Shown here: piece by piece, positions 56,943 to 64,000 of the stretch
How positions within the stretch are numbered: position 1 is the stretch's first letter
Layout of the letters: the number at the start of each line of letters is the position of its first letter
Source: an uncultured Coriobacteriaceae bacterium
GTDB taxonomy: Bacteria; Actinomycetota; Coriobacteriia; Coriobacteriales; Coriobacteriaceae
NCBI GenBank assembly: GCA_944321435.1
Contig: CALULH010000004.1
Location: 1-64,000, forward strand
DNA length: 64,000 nt
Direction of reading: 5' to 3'
The notes under the pieces: model-generated
Database searches by the model: none
What the model was told of the DNA's origin: nothing
What the model saw: only the letters and a program-made list of their open reading frames with translations
Program-made: the position numbers and the translations under genes

Positions 56943-57575
56943 TCATTGCTGGTCAACGCGGTTCAGGCGCTGCGCGTCGCGCTCGAACGCGTTGATGAAC
57001 TGGCTGAGCGCGTGCGAGAACTGCTCGAGCTCGTCATCGGTCAGATCGACCTCGGGGAAGGGCGGGCGGATGCAGCGTACGCAGTCGCGCCCCTTGTCGG
57101 TGATGCTCACCAGCAGCACGCGCCGGTCCTTCTCGGACGTGCGGCGGGTAATGAGGCCGGCGCGCTCAAGTTTGGCGAGAACCTCGCCAAGCGACTGCGG
57201 ACGGATGTTCAGGATGAACCCCATGTCGCGCTGGCGCATCTCGCCTTGGATGTTGAGCAGTGCGAGCGCGCGCCCTTGCCCGCGCGACGGATCCGAGGCG
57301 GGGCCGCCGTGGACGCGGCGGAACGCCTCGTGCCAGCGCTGCAACGCGCTGCGCAGCGTGCCGAAGTGCTCGGCAATCTCGCCGTAAAGCTCTGCGCGCT
57401 GGTCCGAGACCCCGGATGGGCAAAGCGCCGGCTCTGCCGTGGAGGACGCGCGGCCGGGCACGGCGTCGCTGTCGACGTGGCCTGCGCGCGTGTTCCCCTC
57501 GGCCTCCGCACGCGGCTCGGCGTAGCCGGCCGCGTCGAAGGCGTCTGCGGAGGCGTTATGGCATGCGTTGCTCAT
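56943..57575 (-). CDS. MarR-family transcriptional regulator
   Basis: The protein has 210 residues, with an N-terminal 65-residue low-complexity extension followed by a MarR winged helix. RQRDMGFILNIRPQSLGEVL is the HTH, and KLERAGLITRRTSEKDRRVL is the wing with DRR. The C-terminal helices (LTDDELEQFSHALSQFINAF) form the dimer part. It is convergent with the ccm operon, only 20 bases from ccmD. Its promoter is probably TATGAT near 57640 on the minus strand. Target and ligand are unknown. Confidence 0.88.
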   Translation of the reverse strand: MSNACHNASADAFDAAGYAEPRAEAEGNTRAGHVDSDAVPGRASSTAEPALCPSGVSDQRAELYGEIAEHFGTLRSALQRWHEAFRRVHGGPASDPSRGQGRALALLNIQGEMRQRDMGFILNIRPQSLGEVLAKLERAGLITRRTSEKDRRVLLVSITDKGRDCVRCIRPPFPEVDLTDDELEQFSHALSQFINAFERDAQRLNRVDQQ

Positions 57576-57806
57576 CGGTGCACCTGCCCTTGTCTTCTCT
57601 GTTGCGAGCGCGTGGCATTGCGCGCTTTGCCTATCATACCGCGTCGGAAGGCGGGCGTTTTTTCCAGACGGATTGGCTTCACAAAGTAGGAGAGGCGGCT
57701 GTACCTGAGCAAAATGTGAAGAGAATTTGAAGCACCGGAACTCTGGCTTGATAAAGAGAGGTACTCATCGTAGTATGTTTTCTTGCGCTGAGGCGCATCC
57801 AGACAT

Positions 57807-57883
57807 TGCGGGGTGGAGCAGTCTGGTAGCTCGCCGGGCTCATAACCCGGAGGTCGTAGGTTCAAATCCTGCCCCCGCGACCA
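57807..57883 (+). tRNA. Initiator tRNA-Met (CAT anticodon)
   Basis: A complete 77-base cloverleaf with encoded CCA. The acceptor is TGCGGGG/CCCCGCG with a weak first pair (T1 against G72). The anticodon stem carries three consecutive G-C pairs (GGGCTCATAACCC). Both features mark initiator rather than elongator tRNA-Met. The D-loop GGAGCAGTCTGGTAGCTC and T-arm GTAGGTTCAAATCCTGC are standard. A terminator follows, and the restriction-modification island begins about 240 bases downstream. Confidence 0.93.
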
Positions 57884-57892
57884 AGAATTCGC

Positions 57893-57925
57893 AGCTCGGA
57901 GGTCATATGACCTCCGAGCTTTTTT
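57893..57925 (+). terminator. Terminator after tRNA-fMet
   Basis: AGCTCGGAGGTCAT is followed at once by its exact complement ATGACCTCCGAGCT and then by a run of T to 57925. It is a perfect 28-base palindrome starting ten bases after the tRNA CCA. The following 57926-58121 shows only a weak TAAAAT promoter for the next operon. Confidence 0.93.
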
Positions 57926-58121
57926 GTTACCGTGCGCGGTGGTCCGCGAGATTGGGACAGACGTTGAGCCCTGAAGGCGAAATGCCGCTTGCACCCCGGC
58001 GTAGCTGCATATAGCTGGACAGCACGGTGACTGCGCGGTGAAAGCGGCATCATTTTGGCAGTTGCTCCATCTGATAAAATGAAATCTAAAATGTATTGCA
58101 ATATGCAAGCTGGGAGACGCC

Positions 58122-58328
58122 GTGGACTATGCAGACCTCATCGATGGCAACGTCACGGAAAGCGAACTCAAAGCCCACCTGGTTGAGGGCGGAAACGTTG
58201 CTGTGACGATTCGCATACCCAAGAACATGCGTGATATGGCCAAACAGGCCGCCGAACTTTCGGGGATGAGCTTTACCTCGCTGGTCAAGTTGAGCCTCAT
58301 CGAGCACCTTGCAGAAAGGGACAAATAG
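58122..58328 (+). CDS. Small ribbon-helix-helix-like protein upstream of hsdM
   Basis: This is a 68-residue protein. NVAVTIRIPKNMRDMAKQAA then ELSGMSFTSLVKLSLIEHL fits a ribbon-helix-helix (CopG/Arc-like) DNA-binding fold, with a beta strand of alternating residues followed by two helices. The start is GTG with GGGAG six bases upstream. The stop codon is one base before the hsdM start, so the two are coupled. It may autoregulate the restriction-modification operon or act as an antitoxin-like control; no toxin partner is recognised. Confidence 0.7.
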   Translation: MDYADLIDGNVTESELKAHLVEGGNVAVTIRIPKNMRDMAKQAAELSGMSFTSLVKLSLIEHLAERDK

Positions 58329-58329
58329 C

Positions 58330-60183
58330 ATGGCCGACATAAGGAAGATTGAAGATGAGCTGTGGGAGGCGGCGGACGAGCTTCGCGCCAATTCAAAACT
58401 CACCAGCCAGCAATACTGCATGCCGGTGCTGGGGCTCATATTCCTGCGCTACGCGTGGGGTCGCTTCAAGCGCGCCGATGCGCAAATAGACGAAGAGCGC
58501 TCCCGTATCGAAGGCCGTAAGCCGCCCAAGGCGCCGCAAGACTACACTGCCAAGGGTGCCATGTTCATTCCCGAGGAGGCCCGCTACGACTACCTGCTCA
58601 ACTTGCCCGCGCAAGCGGACACGGGACGGGCCGTCAACATAGCCATGGACGCCATCGCCAAGCTCAACTCCAGTCTTGCCGGCGTGTTGCCCAACACCTA
58701 CACCGAACTGGGCAACGATTTATTGGCGAGTGTCATCCGCATCTTCAACAACCCCGCCCTCGATGAGGAAGGCGATGACATCATCGGGCGCATCTACGAG
58801 TACTTCCTGGGGAAGTTCGCACCCGCCGTGGCAAGTGATGACGGCGTGTTCTTCACCCCGAAATCGCTCGTGCGCATGATTATGAACGTGATCGAGCCCG
58901 AGCGCGGCATCATGCTGGACCCTGCGTGCGGCTCGGGCGGCATGTTCGTGTCTGCCAGCGATTACGTGCGCGAACACGGCGGCGATCCCGCGCAGTCCAT
59001 GATGTTCTATGGGCAGGAGAAGGTGGACTACAACGCCAAGCTGTGCCTGATGAACATGGCGGTGCACGGCATGCAGGGCGCCATCAAGAGCGGCGATGAG
59101 GCAAACACCTTCTACCATGACGCCCACGCCCTCGAGGGCAAGTGCGACTACGTAGCAGCTAACCCGCCTTTCAACGTGGATAAGGTCAAGTGGTCCGCTG
59201 CCGTCGACGCAGGCCGTCTGCCCCTAGGAGTGCCGAAGGAGAACAAGAAGCACGAGGTGTCCACGAGCGGCGCCAATTATTTGTGGATAAATTACTTCTA
59301 CTCCTACCTAAACGACCATGGCCGCGCGGGTTTCGTCATGGCATCCTCCGCCACCGACTCCAATGCCGAGCGCGCACAGCGTCGGGCACTGGTCGAGGCG
59401 GGTGCGGTCGACGTGATGCTCTACGTAGGCAACAACTTCTTCTACACCAAGAGCCTGCCCTGTACACTGTGGTTCCTGGACAAGGACAAGCCGCAGGCCA
59501 TCCGCGACAAGGTGCTATTCATAGATGCGCAGCGCTACCACACCGCTGTTTCCACCACCCTGAACGAGTGGACGCCCTGGCAGCTCAAGAACCTCTCTGC
59601 CATCGTATGGCTCTACCGCGGTGAGACGCAGAAGTACCGGGAGCTTATGAGCGCGTATCGCGCAAGATGCGGCGAGCTTTCGGGGCTGTTCAGCGGCGAG
59701 GCAGCCGAGCTGCTGATGAGCGTTGCCACAGCGGATGATTTCGCACCTACGCACCAGGCGATGCTCGCTGCCATCGAGGAGCAGAAGGCTGCTGCAAAGA
59801 CCGAGGTGGAGGCTCTGCCGAAACGCCAGCAGAAGAAGCGCCGCGAGGAGCTTGCCGCGAAGACCGCCGAGCTTGAAGCCGCCGCCACCGAGGTTGGCGA
59901 AGCCGTGTGGCTTACCGAGAAGTTCGGTGAGGGCGAGTATGTCGACGTGCCCGGCCTATGCAAGGTTGCAAGCAAAAAGGATATTCAGGGCGATCAGCCC
60001 GCCGACAAGAGCTCTTGGAGTCTCACGCCCGGCGCTTACGTGGGCGTGCCGCCCGTTGAGGACGACGGAGTGGACTTCCACGAGCGTATGGGAGAGATTC
60101 AGCAGGAGCTCGCCCGGCTGCAAGCGGAAAGCAATGACCTCATGGCAACCATCACCCGTAACTTCCGGGAGCTGGGGCTATGA
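58330..60183 (+). CDS. hsdM: Type I restriction-modification methyltransferase subunit
   Basis: This 617-residue HsdM adds methyl groups to adenines in the target chosen by HsdS. The N-terminal helical HsdM_N domain (DELWEAADELRANSKLTSQQ) is followed by IIGRIYEYFLGKFA and FFTPKSLVRMIMNVI. Motif I is LDPACGSGGMF (about residue 197). Motif IV is ANPPFNVDKVKW (about 278), the N6-adenine NPPF form. A Lys/Glu/Ala-rich coiled region (IEEQKAAAKTEVEALPKRQQ) precedes the C-terminus. AAAGGGAC is the likely ribosome-binding site. It overlaps hsdS by four bases. Codon use is less G+C-extreme than in the core genes. Confidence 0.96.
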   Translation: MADIRKIEDELWEAADELRANSKLTSQQYCMPVLGLIFLRYAWGRFKRADAQIDEERSRIEGRKPPKAPQDYTAKGAMFIPEEARYDYLLNLPAQADTGRAVNIAMDAIAKLNSSLAGVLPNTYTELGNDLLASVIRIFNNPALDEEGDDIIGRIYEYFLGKFAPAVASDDGVFFTPKSLVRMIMNVIEPERGIMLDPACGSGGMFVSASDYVREHGGDPAQSMMFYGQEKVDYNAKLCLMNMAVHGMQGAIKSGDEANTFYHDAHALEGKCDYVAANPPFNVDKVKWSAAVDAGRLPLGVPKENKKHEVSTSGANYLWINYFYSYLNDHGRAGFVMASSATDSNAERAQRRALVEAGAVDVMLYVGNNFFYTKSLPCTLWFLDKDKPQAIRDKVLFIDAQRYHTAVSTTLNEWTPWQLKNLSAIVWLYRGETQKYRELMSAYRARCGELSGLFSGEAAELLMSVATADDFAPTHQAMLAAIEEQKAAAKTEVEALPKRQQKKRREELAAKTAELEAAATEVGEAVWLTEKFGEGEYVDVPGLCKVASKKDIQGDQPADKSSWSLTPGAYVGVPPVEDDGVDFHERMGEIQQELARLQAESNDLMATITRNFRELGL

Positions 60184-61412
60184 GGGAATGGACGACATTA
60201 GCCAACCTGTGCATTCCCGACGGTATCCAAACAGGCCCATTTGGTGCGCAGCTGCATCAATCGGATTACTCATCAGAGGGAACGCCCGTTATTATGCCGG
60301 TGGATCTGGTTGATGGGGGTGTCTCCGAAGCGCGTATCGCGCGAGTATCCGACACGCACGTTAATAGGCTAGCAAGGTATAGGGTTCGTACGGGCGATCT
60401 AGTCTATGCACGCAGGGGTGACGTTGGCCGCGCCTCACTTATTTCCGATGATGAGAATGGCTGGTTGTGCGGAACGGGTTGCCTTAAAGCCACTCCAGAT
60501 GTGAACAAGATCGATTCGAAATACCTGTATTACCTGATGTCGCAGGCAGATGTAATTGGGTGGCTGGTCAACCACGCAAAGGGTACGACCATGCTCAATC
60601 TAAACACGGGGATTCTTGCGTCCGTTCCTTTGTTGTGTGAGTCCGACCTCGCCGTCCAACGGCGCATCGCGGGCGTGCTTTCGGCTTACGACGGGCTCAT
60701 CGAGAACAACCGCAAGCAGATAAAACTCCTCGAGGAGGCCGCGCAGCGCCTCTACAAGGAATGGTTCGTTGACCTCAAGTTTCCCGGTCATGAGACCACT
60801 CCCATCATCGACAGTCTTCCTGAGGGATGGAGTAAGAGGGCAATAAATGAAGTTTGTGAACGCATTCAGAGCGGCAGTACGCCCTCTAGGAAGTATGCTG
60901 GTTTCTGGAGTAAAGAGGAGTATAGGTGGTTCAAGACTGCCGAATTGAAAGATTGCTACCTATTTGATTCGGAAGAGTGCATCAGCGAAGAGGCGTTAAA
61001 TAATACTGCTGTAAAACTTTATCCAGCCAATACGATTCTTATGGCAATATACGCAAGCCCGACACTCGGACGTTTGGGTATCCTGACAGAAGAATCAACC
61101 TTTAACCAAGCTGCTTTGGCCTTGATACCCAATAGGTGTTACATATCAGTAGAGTGGCTGTATCTCAAGCTCCGGGAGCTTCGTGATGAGTTCAACCAGA
61201 TTGCCCGCGGTGCCGGTCAACAAAACATTAGCGGAGAAATAGTTAAACAATATGAGATCGTGGTTCCAGATAAAGGAGTTGTATCTGCTTTTACAGCCCG
61301 AGTTTCACCGTTGTTCAAGGCTGTTCGAAATGCACAACAGAAGATGAACGCCGCTCGCGAGGCTCGTGATCGCTTGCTCCCCGAGCTTATGTCCGGTGAA
61401 ATCGAGGTGTAG
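60180..61412 (+). CDS. hsdS: Type I restriction-modification specificity subunit
   Basis: This 410-residue HsdS has two target-recognition domains. TRD1 covers residues about 1-155, followed by the conserved spacer VQRRIAGVLSAYDGLIENNR and KQIKLLEEAAQRLYKEWF. TRD2 covers about 215-365, followed by a second helical spacer (ARVSPLFKAVRNAQQKMNAA and ARDRLLPELMSGEIEV). The TRDs are visibly richer in A+T than hsdM, as expected for recombining specificity domains. The recognised DNA sequence cannot be read. Its ATG overlaps the hsdM stop (ATGA). Confidence 0.95.
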   Translation: MREWTTLANLCIPDGIQTGPFGAQLHQSDYSSEGTPVIMPVDLVDGGVSEARIARVSDTHVNRLARYRVRTGDLVYARRGDVGRASLISDDENGWLCGTGCLKATPDVNKIDSKYLYYLMSQADVIGWLVNHAKGTTMLNLNTGILASVPLLCESDLAVQRRIAGVLSAYDGLIENNRKQIKLLEEAAQRLYKEWFVDLKFPGHETTPIIDSLPEGWSKRAINEVCERIQSGSTPSRKYAGFWSKEEYRWFKTAELKDCYLFDSEECISEEALNNTAVKLYPANTILMAIYASPTLGRLGILTEESTFNQAALALIPNRCYISVEWLYLKLRELRDEFNQIARGAGQQNISGEIVKQYEIVVPDKGVVSAFTARVSPLFKAVRNAQQKMNAAREARDRLLPELMSGEIEV

Positions 61413-61414
61413 CC

Positions 61415-62707
61415 ATGGGTCGCCAGAAGACGTTCCAGATACATCTTGACCCGGAGCTTATCGAAGAGTTCAATGCTTCGCTCAATGCTCGTGAGCACAT
61501 TTCCGAACAGATATCGTTCGTTGAGAAGGCCTTCGAGAAGAAGCGGTATCGGGGCGTTCCCGCATGGGACTGCATGTGTTCCTGCGTGCATCGCGTGCGC
61601 GACACCGTGGGATATCTGAATGACCAAGTGCTCGGGAGGATGGAACACGGCAGCGCGTTCGATTTCATCAACTTCATCAATAACGCCTCCGTCGTGCTTG
61701 ACAGCATAGATATGCTCGCAAGAATTATCGGCGTCGACTTGAGCCAAGAAGATGCACGGTCGGCCGCATTTAACCAAACCGGCACCAATGGAAAAGGCAC
61801 CGACAAGAAGTACTTTGAGTTCCTACGCTCGCTTTGCGCCGTCCATCCTGTTGAGACCAATCGATACAAGGACGTATACCACACGACCGATATAGTCACC
61901 TGTCCTTATTTGACCTGGGTAAGCGGGAGCCCATTGGGAATGGTCTGGAACTGCGATCTTCATGCCCATGCATTCGTCAACGAGGCAAATAGCTGGGGTG
62001 AGGATATCTGTATCCATATGGATCAGGTCTTTGCCCATATCAAGTACCGCTATAGCCTTCTCAACAAAATTGGGTGCGCATTGGAACGCTTCCAGGAAGC
62101 GAAGATTGATGAGTTCCGCAATACCCCCGTTCCAGCTCGTCGGGAAGACGAATCAGGGTTGTCTTACGTCGAACGCCTTAAGCAGGTTGAGGCAGAGCGG
62201 TTTGGTTCGGACAACGATTTCGTTTACGACTTCGCCAAGACAGCCCTTTCATTCGAGCCGACGAACCCGGCAAACAAAGCTGCAACCGAAAGGTACAAGA
62301 ATGCCTGGCGCTACGCTCTCGGCCTACAGCTCAACGTTTTGCGCGATATGTCGCGGGAAGGCGTGGAGCACGCAGGCATTGAAGGTGACGATACGGACTG
62401 GATACTGTTCGAACATCTTGAATACTGCGGCTGCCACTGCGAAGAGCTGAGTCGATTTAGCTACAACCTGGAGAAGATCGGCTATCTCGACGGAGCCTCA
62501 GGGGAAAGTGATGCCGCTTGGGGCAGAATCAAACTCAGGGAAATGAACGGTATCCTAGGGAAGCATGTCGTATTCGATTTCGAAAACGACTCCGATGAGG
62601 AGCTGTACATGCTATCCCGAATCGCGCTCTATGAGATCGCCCTCGAGCATGATTGTGAGATAAACGAGGCGATCCCGATTGACGGACGCTACCGCCCACA
62701 AAAATAG
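61415..62707 (+). CDS. Unknown protein encoded between hsdS and hsdR
   Basis: This 430-residue soluble protein belongs to no family I recognise. It starts two bases after the hsdS stop and ends about 18 bases before hsdR, so it is part of the restriction-modification operon. The N-terminus (KTFQIHLDPELIEEFNASLN) begins like a short ribbon-helix-helix strand. Cysteine clusters occur in WDCMCSCVHRVRD and YCGCHCEELSRF. Most of the rest is predicted helical. A single R-x5-H (RYKDVYH) recalls HEPN nucleases but is too little to call. It could be an accessory defence or control protein of this type I system. It has no membrane segment or signal peptide. Confidence 0.85.
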   Translation: MGRQKTFQIHLDPELIEEFNASLNAREHISEQISFVEKAFEKKRYRGVPAWDCMCSCVHRVRDTVGYLNDQVLGRMEHGSAFDFINFINNASVVLDSIDMLARIIGVDLSQEDARSAAFNQTGTNGKGTDKKYFEFLRSLCAVHPVETNRYKDVYHTTDIVTCPYLTWVSGSPLGMVWNCDLHAHAFVNEANSWGEDICIHMDQVFAHIKYRYSLLNKIGCALERFQEAKIDEFRNTPVPARREDESGLSYVERLKQVEAERFGSDNDFVYDFAKTALSFEPTNPANKAATERYKNAWRYALGLQLNVLRDMSREGVEHAGIEGDDTDWILFEHLEYCGCHCEELSRFSYNLEKIGYLDGASGESDAAWGRIKLREMNGILGKHVVFDFENDSDEELYMLSRIALYEIALEHDCEINEAIPIDGRYRPQK

Positions 62708-62724
62708 GAAGTTGGTGAACCGAG

Positions 62725-64000
62725 GTGTCCAAGAATCGTTATTCCGAAGAGGAAGCCGTGCAGAAGCCTGCAGGTGAGTTGCTCGCGCGCCTCGGATGGG
62801 ATGTCCATTACTGCTTCGACGAAGAAGAACTTGGCAGATACGGCACGCTTGGGCGCGAAAGCTACAACGACGTGCTGTTGAAACGTGACCTCGAGGAAGC
62901 ACTCATCGAACTCAACGAATGGATGGATGAAACGGATGTCGCCGAGGCAATCAAGACGCTCTCTCAGACATTCGTGGGCGATTCCCTGCTGCAGGCCAAC
63001 GAGTCTAAGTACAAGATGCTGCGCGATGGCATCCCCGTGAGGAAGGTCGGCGAGGACGGGATGCCCTATACCGAGCTTGCCCAAGTATTCGACTTCGACC
63101 ATCCCAAGATGAATCGCTTCGTTGCCGCCGAGGAGCTGTGGGTGCACGGTCCCTTGCATCGGCGCCGCTGCGACTTGGTGGGGTTCGTGAACGGCGTCCC
63201 TTTGGTGTTCATGGAGTTCAAGCGCCATGACAAGGACGTGCGTAACGCCTATAACGACAACTACACCGATTACCAAGACACCATCCCGCAGATCTTTCAT
63301 TTCAACGCATTCGTCATCCTCTCAAATGGCCTGGAGTCACGCATAGGAACGCTGGGCAGCCCCTACGAGTTCTTCAACGAATGGAAGCGCCTACATGAGG
63401 AAGACGCCGGAAGCGTGAGCCTGGAGACCCTGCTCCGCGGCGTGTGCAACCGCGAGACGCTCATGGACCTGTTCCAGAACTTCATCTTGTTCGACCACTT
63501 CGATACCCCGGCGGCCAAGATCATGGCGCGCAACCACCAGTACCTAGGTGTCAACGAGGCGCTCGACGCTTACAAGAACCGAAAGTTCAACGATGGCAAG
63601 CTGGGCGTGTTCTGGCACACGCAGGGCTCGGGCAAGAGCTATTCCATGCTCTTTCTTGCCGAGAAGATCAGGCGTACGCAGCCTGGCTCGCCAACCTTCC
63701 TGGTGCTGACCGACCGCGATGAGCTAAACAAGCAGATTAGCGAGACGTTCGAGAGCTGCGGATGTCTTTCCGGCGTGCCTGCGGCGCGCTGCCGCGCGAC
63801 CAGCGGTGCCGATTTGATGAGGAAACTCAAAGGCAACCCGACCTACATCTTCTCGCTCATTCAGAAGTTCAACCAGGCGGATGCCGAGCCCATCCTACCC
63901 GATCACGACATCGTGGTGTTCTCCGACGAAGCGCATCGTTCGAACAACGGCATCTTCGCCGAAAACATGGCTCGATTGCTGCCGACAGCCTCAAAGATGG
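62725..64000 (+). CDS. hsdR: Type I restriction endonuclease subunit, N-terminal part
   Basis: HsdR is the motor and nuclease subunit, and the frame is open to the end of the window (425 residues seen of roughly 1000). RCDLVGFVNGVPLVFMEFK (about residues 145-163) is the nuclease D...ExK motif. FWHTQGSGKSYSMLFLAEK (about 296) is Walker A. TFLVLTDRDELNKQI is motif Ia, and VVFSDEAHRSNNG (about 400) is the DEAH-type Walker B of the translocase. The start is GTG at 62725, just after a weak GAACCGAG site. It completes the RHH-hsdM-hsdS-unknown-hsdR order. Confidence 0.94.
   Translation, partial: MSKNRYSEEEAVQKPAGELLARLGWDVHYCFDEEELGRYGTLGRESYNDVLLKRDLEEALIELNEWMDETDVAEAIKTLSQTFVGDSLLQANESKYKMLRDGIPVRKVGEDGMPYTELAQVFDFDHPKMNRFVAAEELWVHGPLHRRRCDLVGFVNGVPLVFMEFKRHDKDVRNAYNDNYTDYQDTIPQIFHFNAFVILSNGLESRIGTLGSPYEFFNEWKRLHEEDAGSVSLETLLRGVCNRETLMDLFQNFILFDHFDTPAAKIMARNHQYLGVNEALDAYKNRKFNDGKLGVFWHTQGSGKSYSMLFLAEKIRRTQPGSPTFLVLTDRDELNKQISETFESCGCLSGVPAARCRATSGADLMRKLKGNPTYIFSLIQKFNQADAEPILPDHDIVVFSDEAHRSNNGIFAENMARLLPTASKM

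Noticed and set aside
57883-58330. Attachment-site duplication of the tRNA 3' end
   Set aside because: I see no second copy of the tRNA 3' sequence and no integrase within the window; the far end of the island lies beyond 64 kb.

Overview
This 64 kb window is G+C-rich (about two thirds G+C by eye) and looks like chromosome from an anaerobic, gut-type actinobacterium, most likely class Coriobacteriia (Collinsella/Olsenella/Atopobiaceae-like). That placement is an inference from the gene set: a type III glutamine synthetase, an electron-bifurcating NfnAB pair, a mannose-family PTS with a sortase-anchored fructanase, two TrkA-type K+ channel regulators, and many core proteins carrying Ala/Gly-rich insertions. 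No rRNA or other marker is present to fix the genus.

Layout. 1-6.9 kb: the end of glnN and an arginine cluster argC-argJ-argB-argD. 7-13.6 kb: a repeat array, a decayed EamA-type transporter remnant, a membrane protein/HTH/Ser-Thr kinase cluster, a second repeat array, a patatin-like lipase and a secreted protein of unknown function. 13.7-17.6 kb: a long palindrome, nfnAB and a paralogue of that secreted protein. 17.6-21.1 kb: pth and a PLP decarboxylase divergent from a LysR regulator. 21-25.7 kb: two TrkA genes and a P-type cation ATPase. 25.7-30.9 kb: a palindrome, a third repeat array, glmU-prs, a tiny membrane protein, a methyltransferase and a metallo-hydrolase. 30.9-32.7 kb: LysR and MarR regulators. 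33.2-41.5 kb: a lev-type fructan locus with four phased operator-like boxes, PTS EIIA, EIIB, EIIC and EIID, a small membrane protein, a HAD phosphatase and a 1.27-kilo-residue GH32 fructanase with an LPTTG anchor. 42.3-50.7 kb: an alpha-amylase fused to a degenerate histidine-phosphatase domain, a sirtuin, exodeoxyribonuclease III, a FolP-FolK fusion, birA and coaX. 50.9-56.9 kb: a System I cytochrome c maturation operon, ccmE-F-A-B-C-D. 57-64 kb: a MarR regulator, initiator tRNA-Met, and a lower-G+C type I restriction-modification island (RHH protein, hsdM, hsdS, an unknown gene, hsdR running off the end).

How it works together. The arginine genes convert N-acetylglutamate to ornithine. The lev locus would hydrolyse fructan at the cell wall and import fructose by PTS. 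NfnAB balances ferredoxin and pyridine nucleotides. The ccm operon would deliver haem to exported c-type cytochromes, although no cytochrome and no CcmG/H/I is in the window.

The most unusual material is not protein coding. A 10-base motif, GGGCGAGAAG, occurs 23 times on the two strands where about 0.3 is expected by chance; it lies in spacers and in disordered protein insertions, sometimes as inverted pairs. A family of 29-bp-period GCATGC arrays occurs at three loci with identical geometry and co-varying hairpin arms. Two long perfect palindromes of one sequence family lie at unrelated loci. Among proteins, the amylase/pseudo-phosphatase fusion, the fructanase that has no usable start codon, and the CxxxY CcmE with a second OB-like half stand out.
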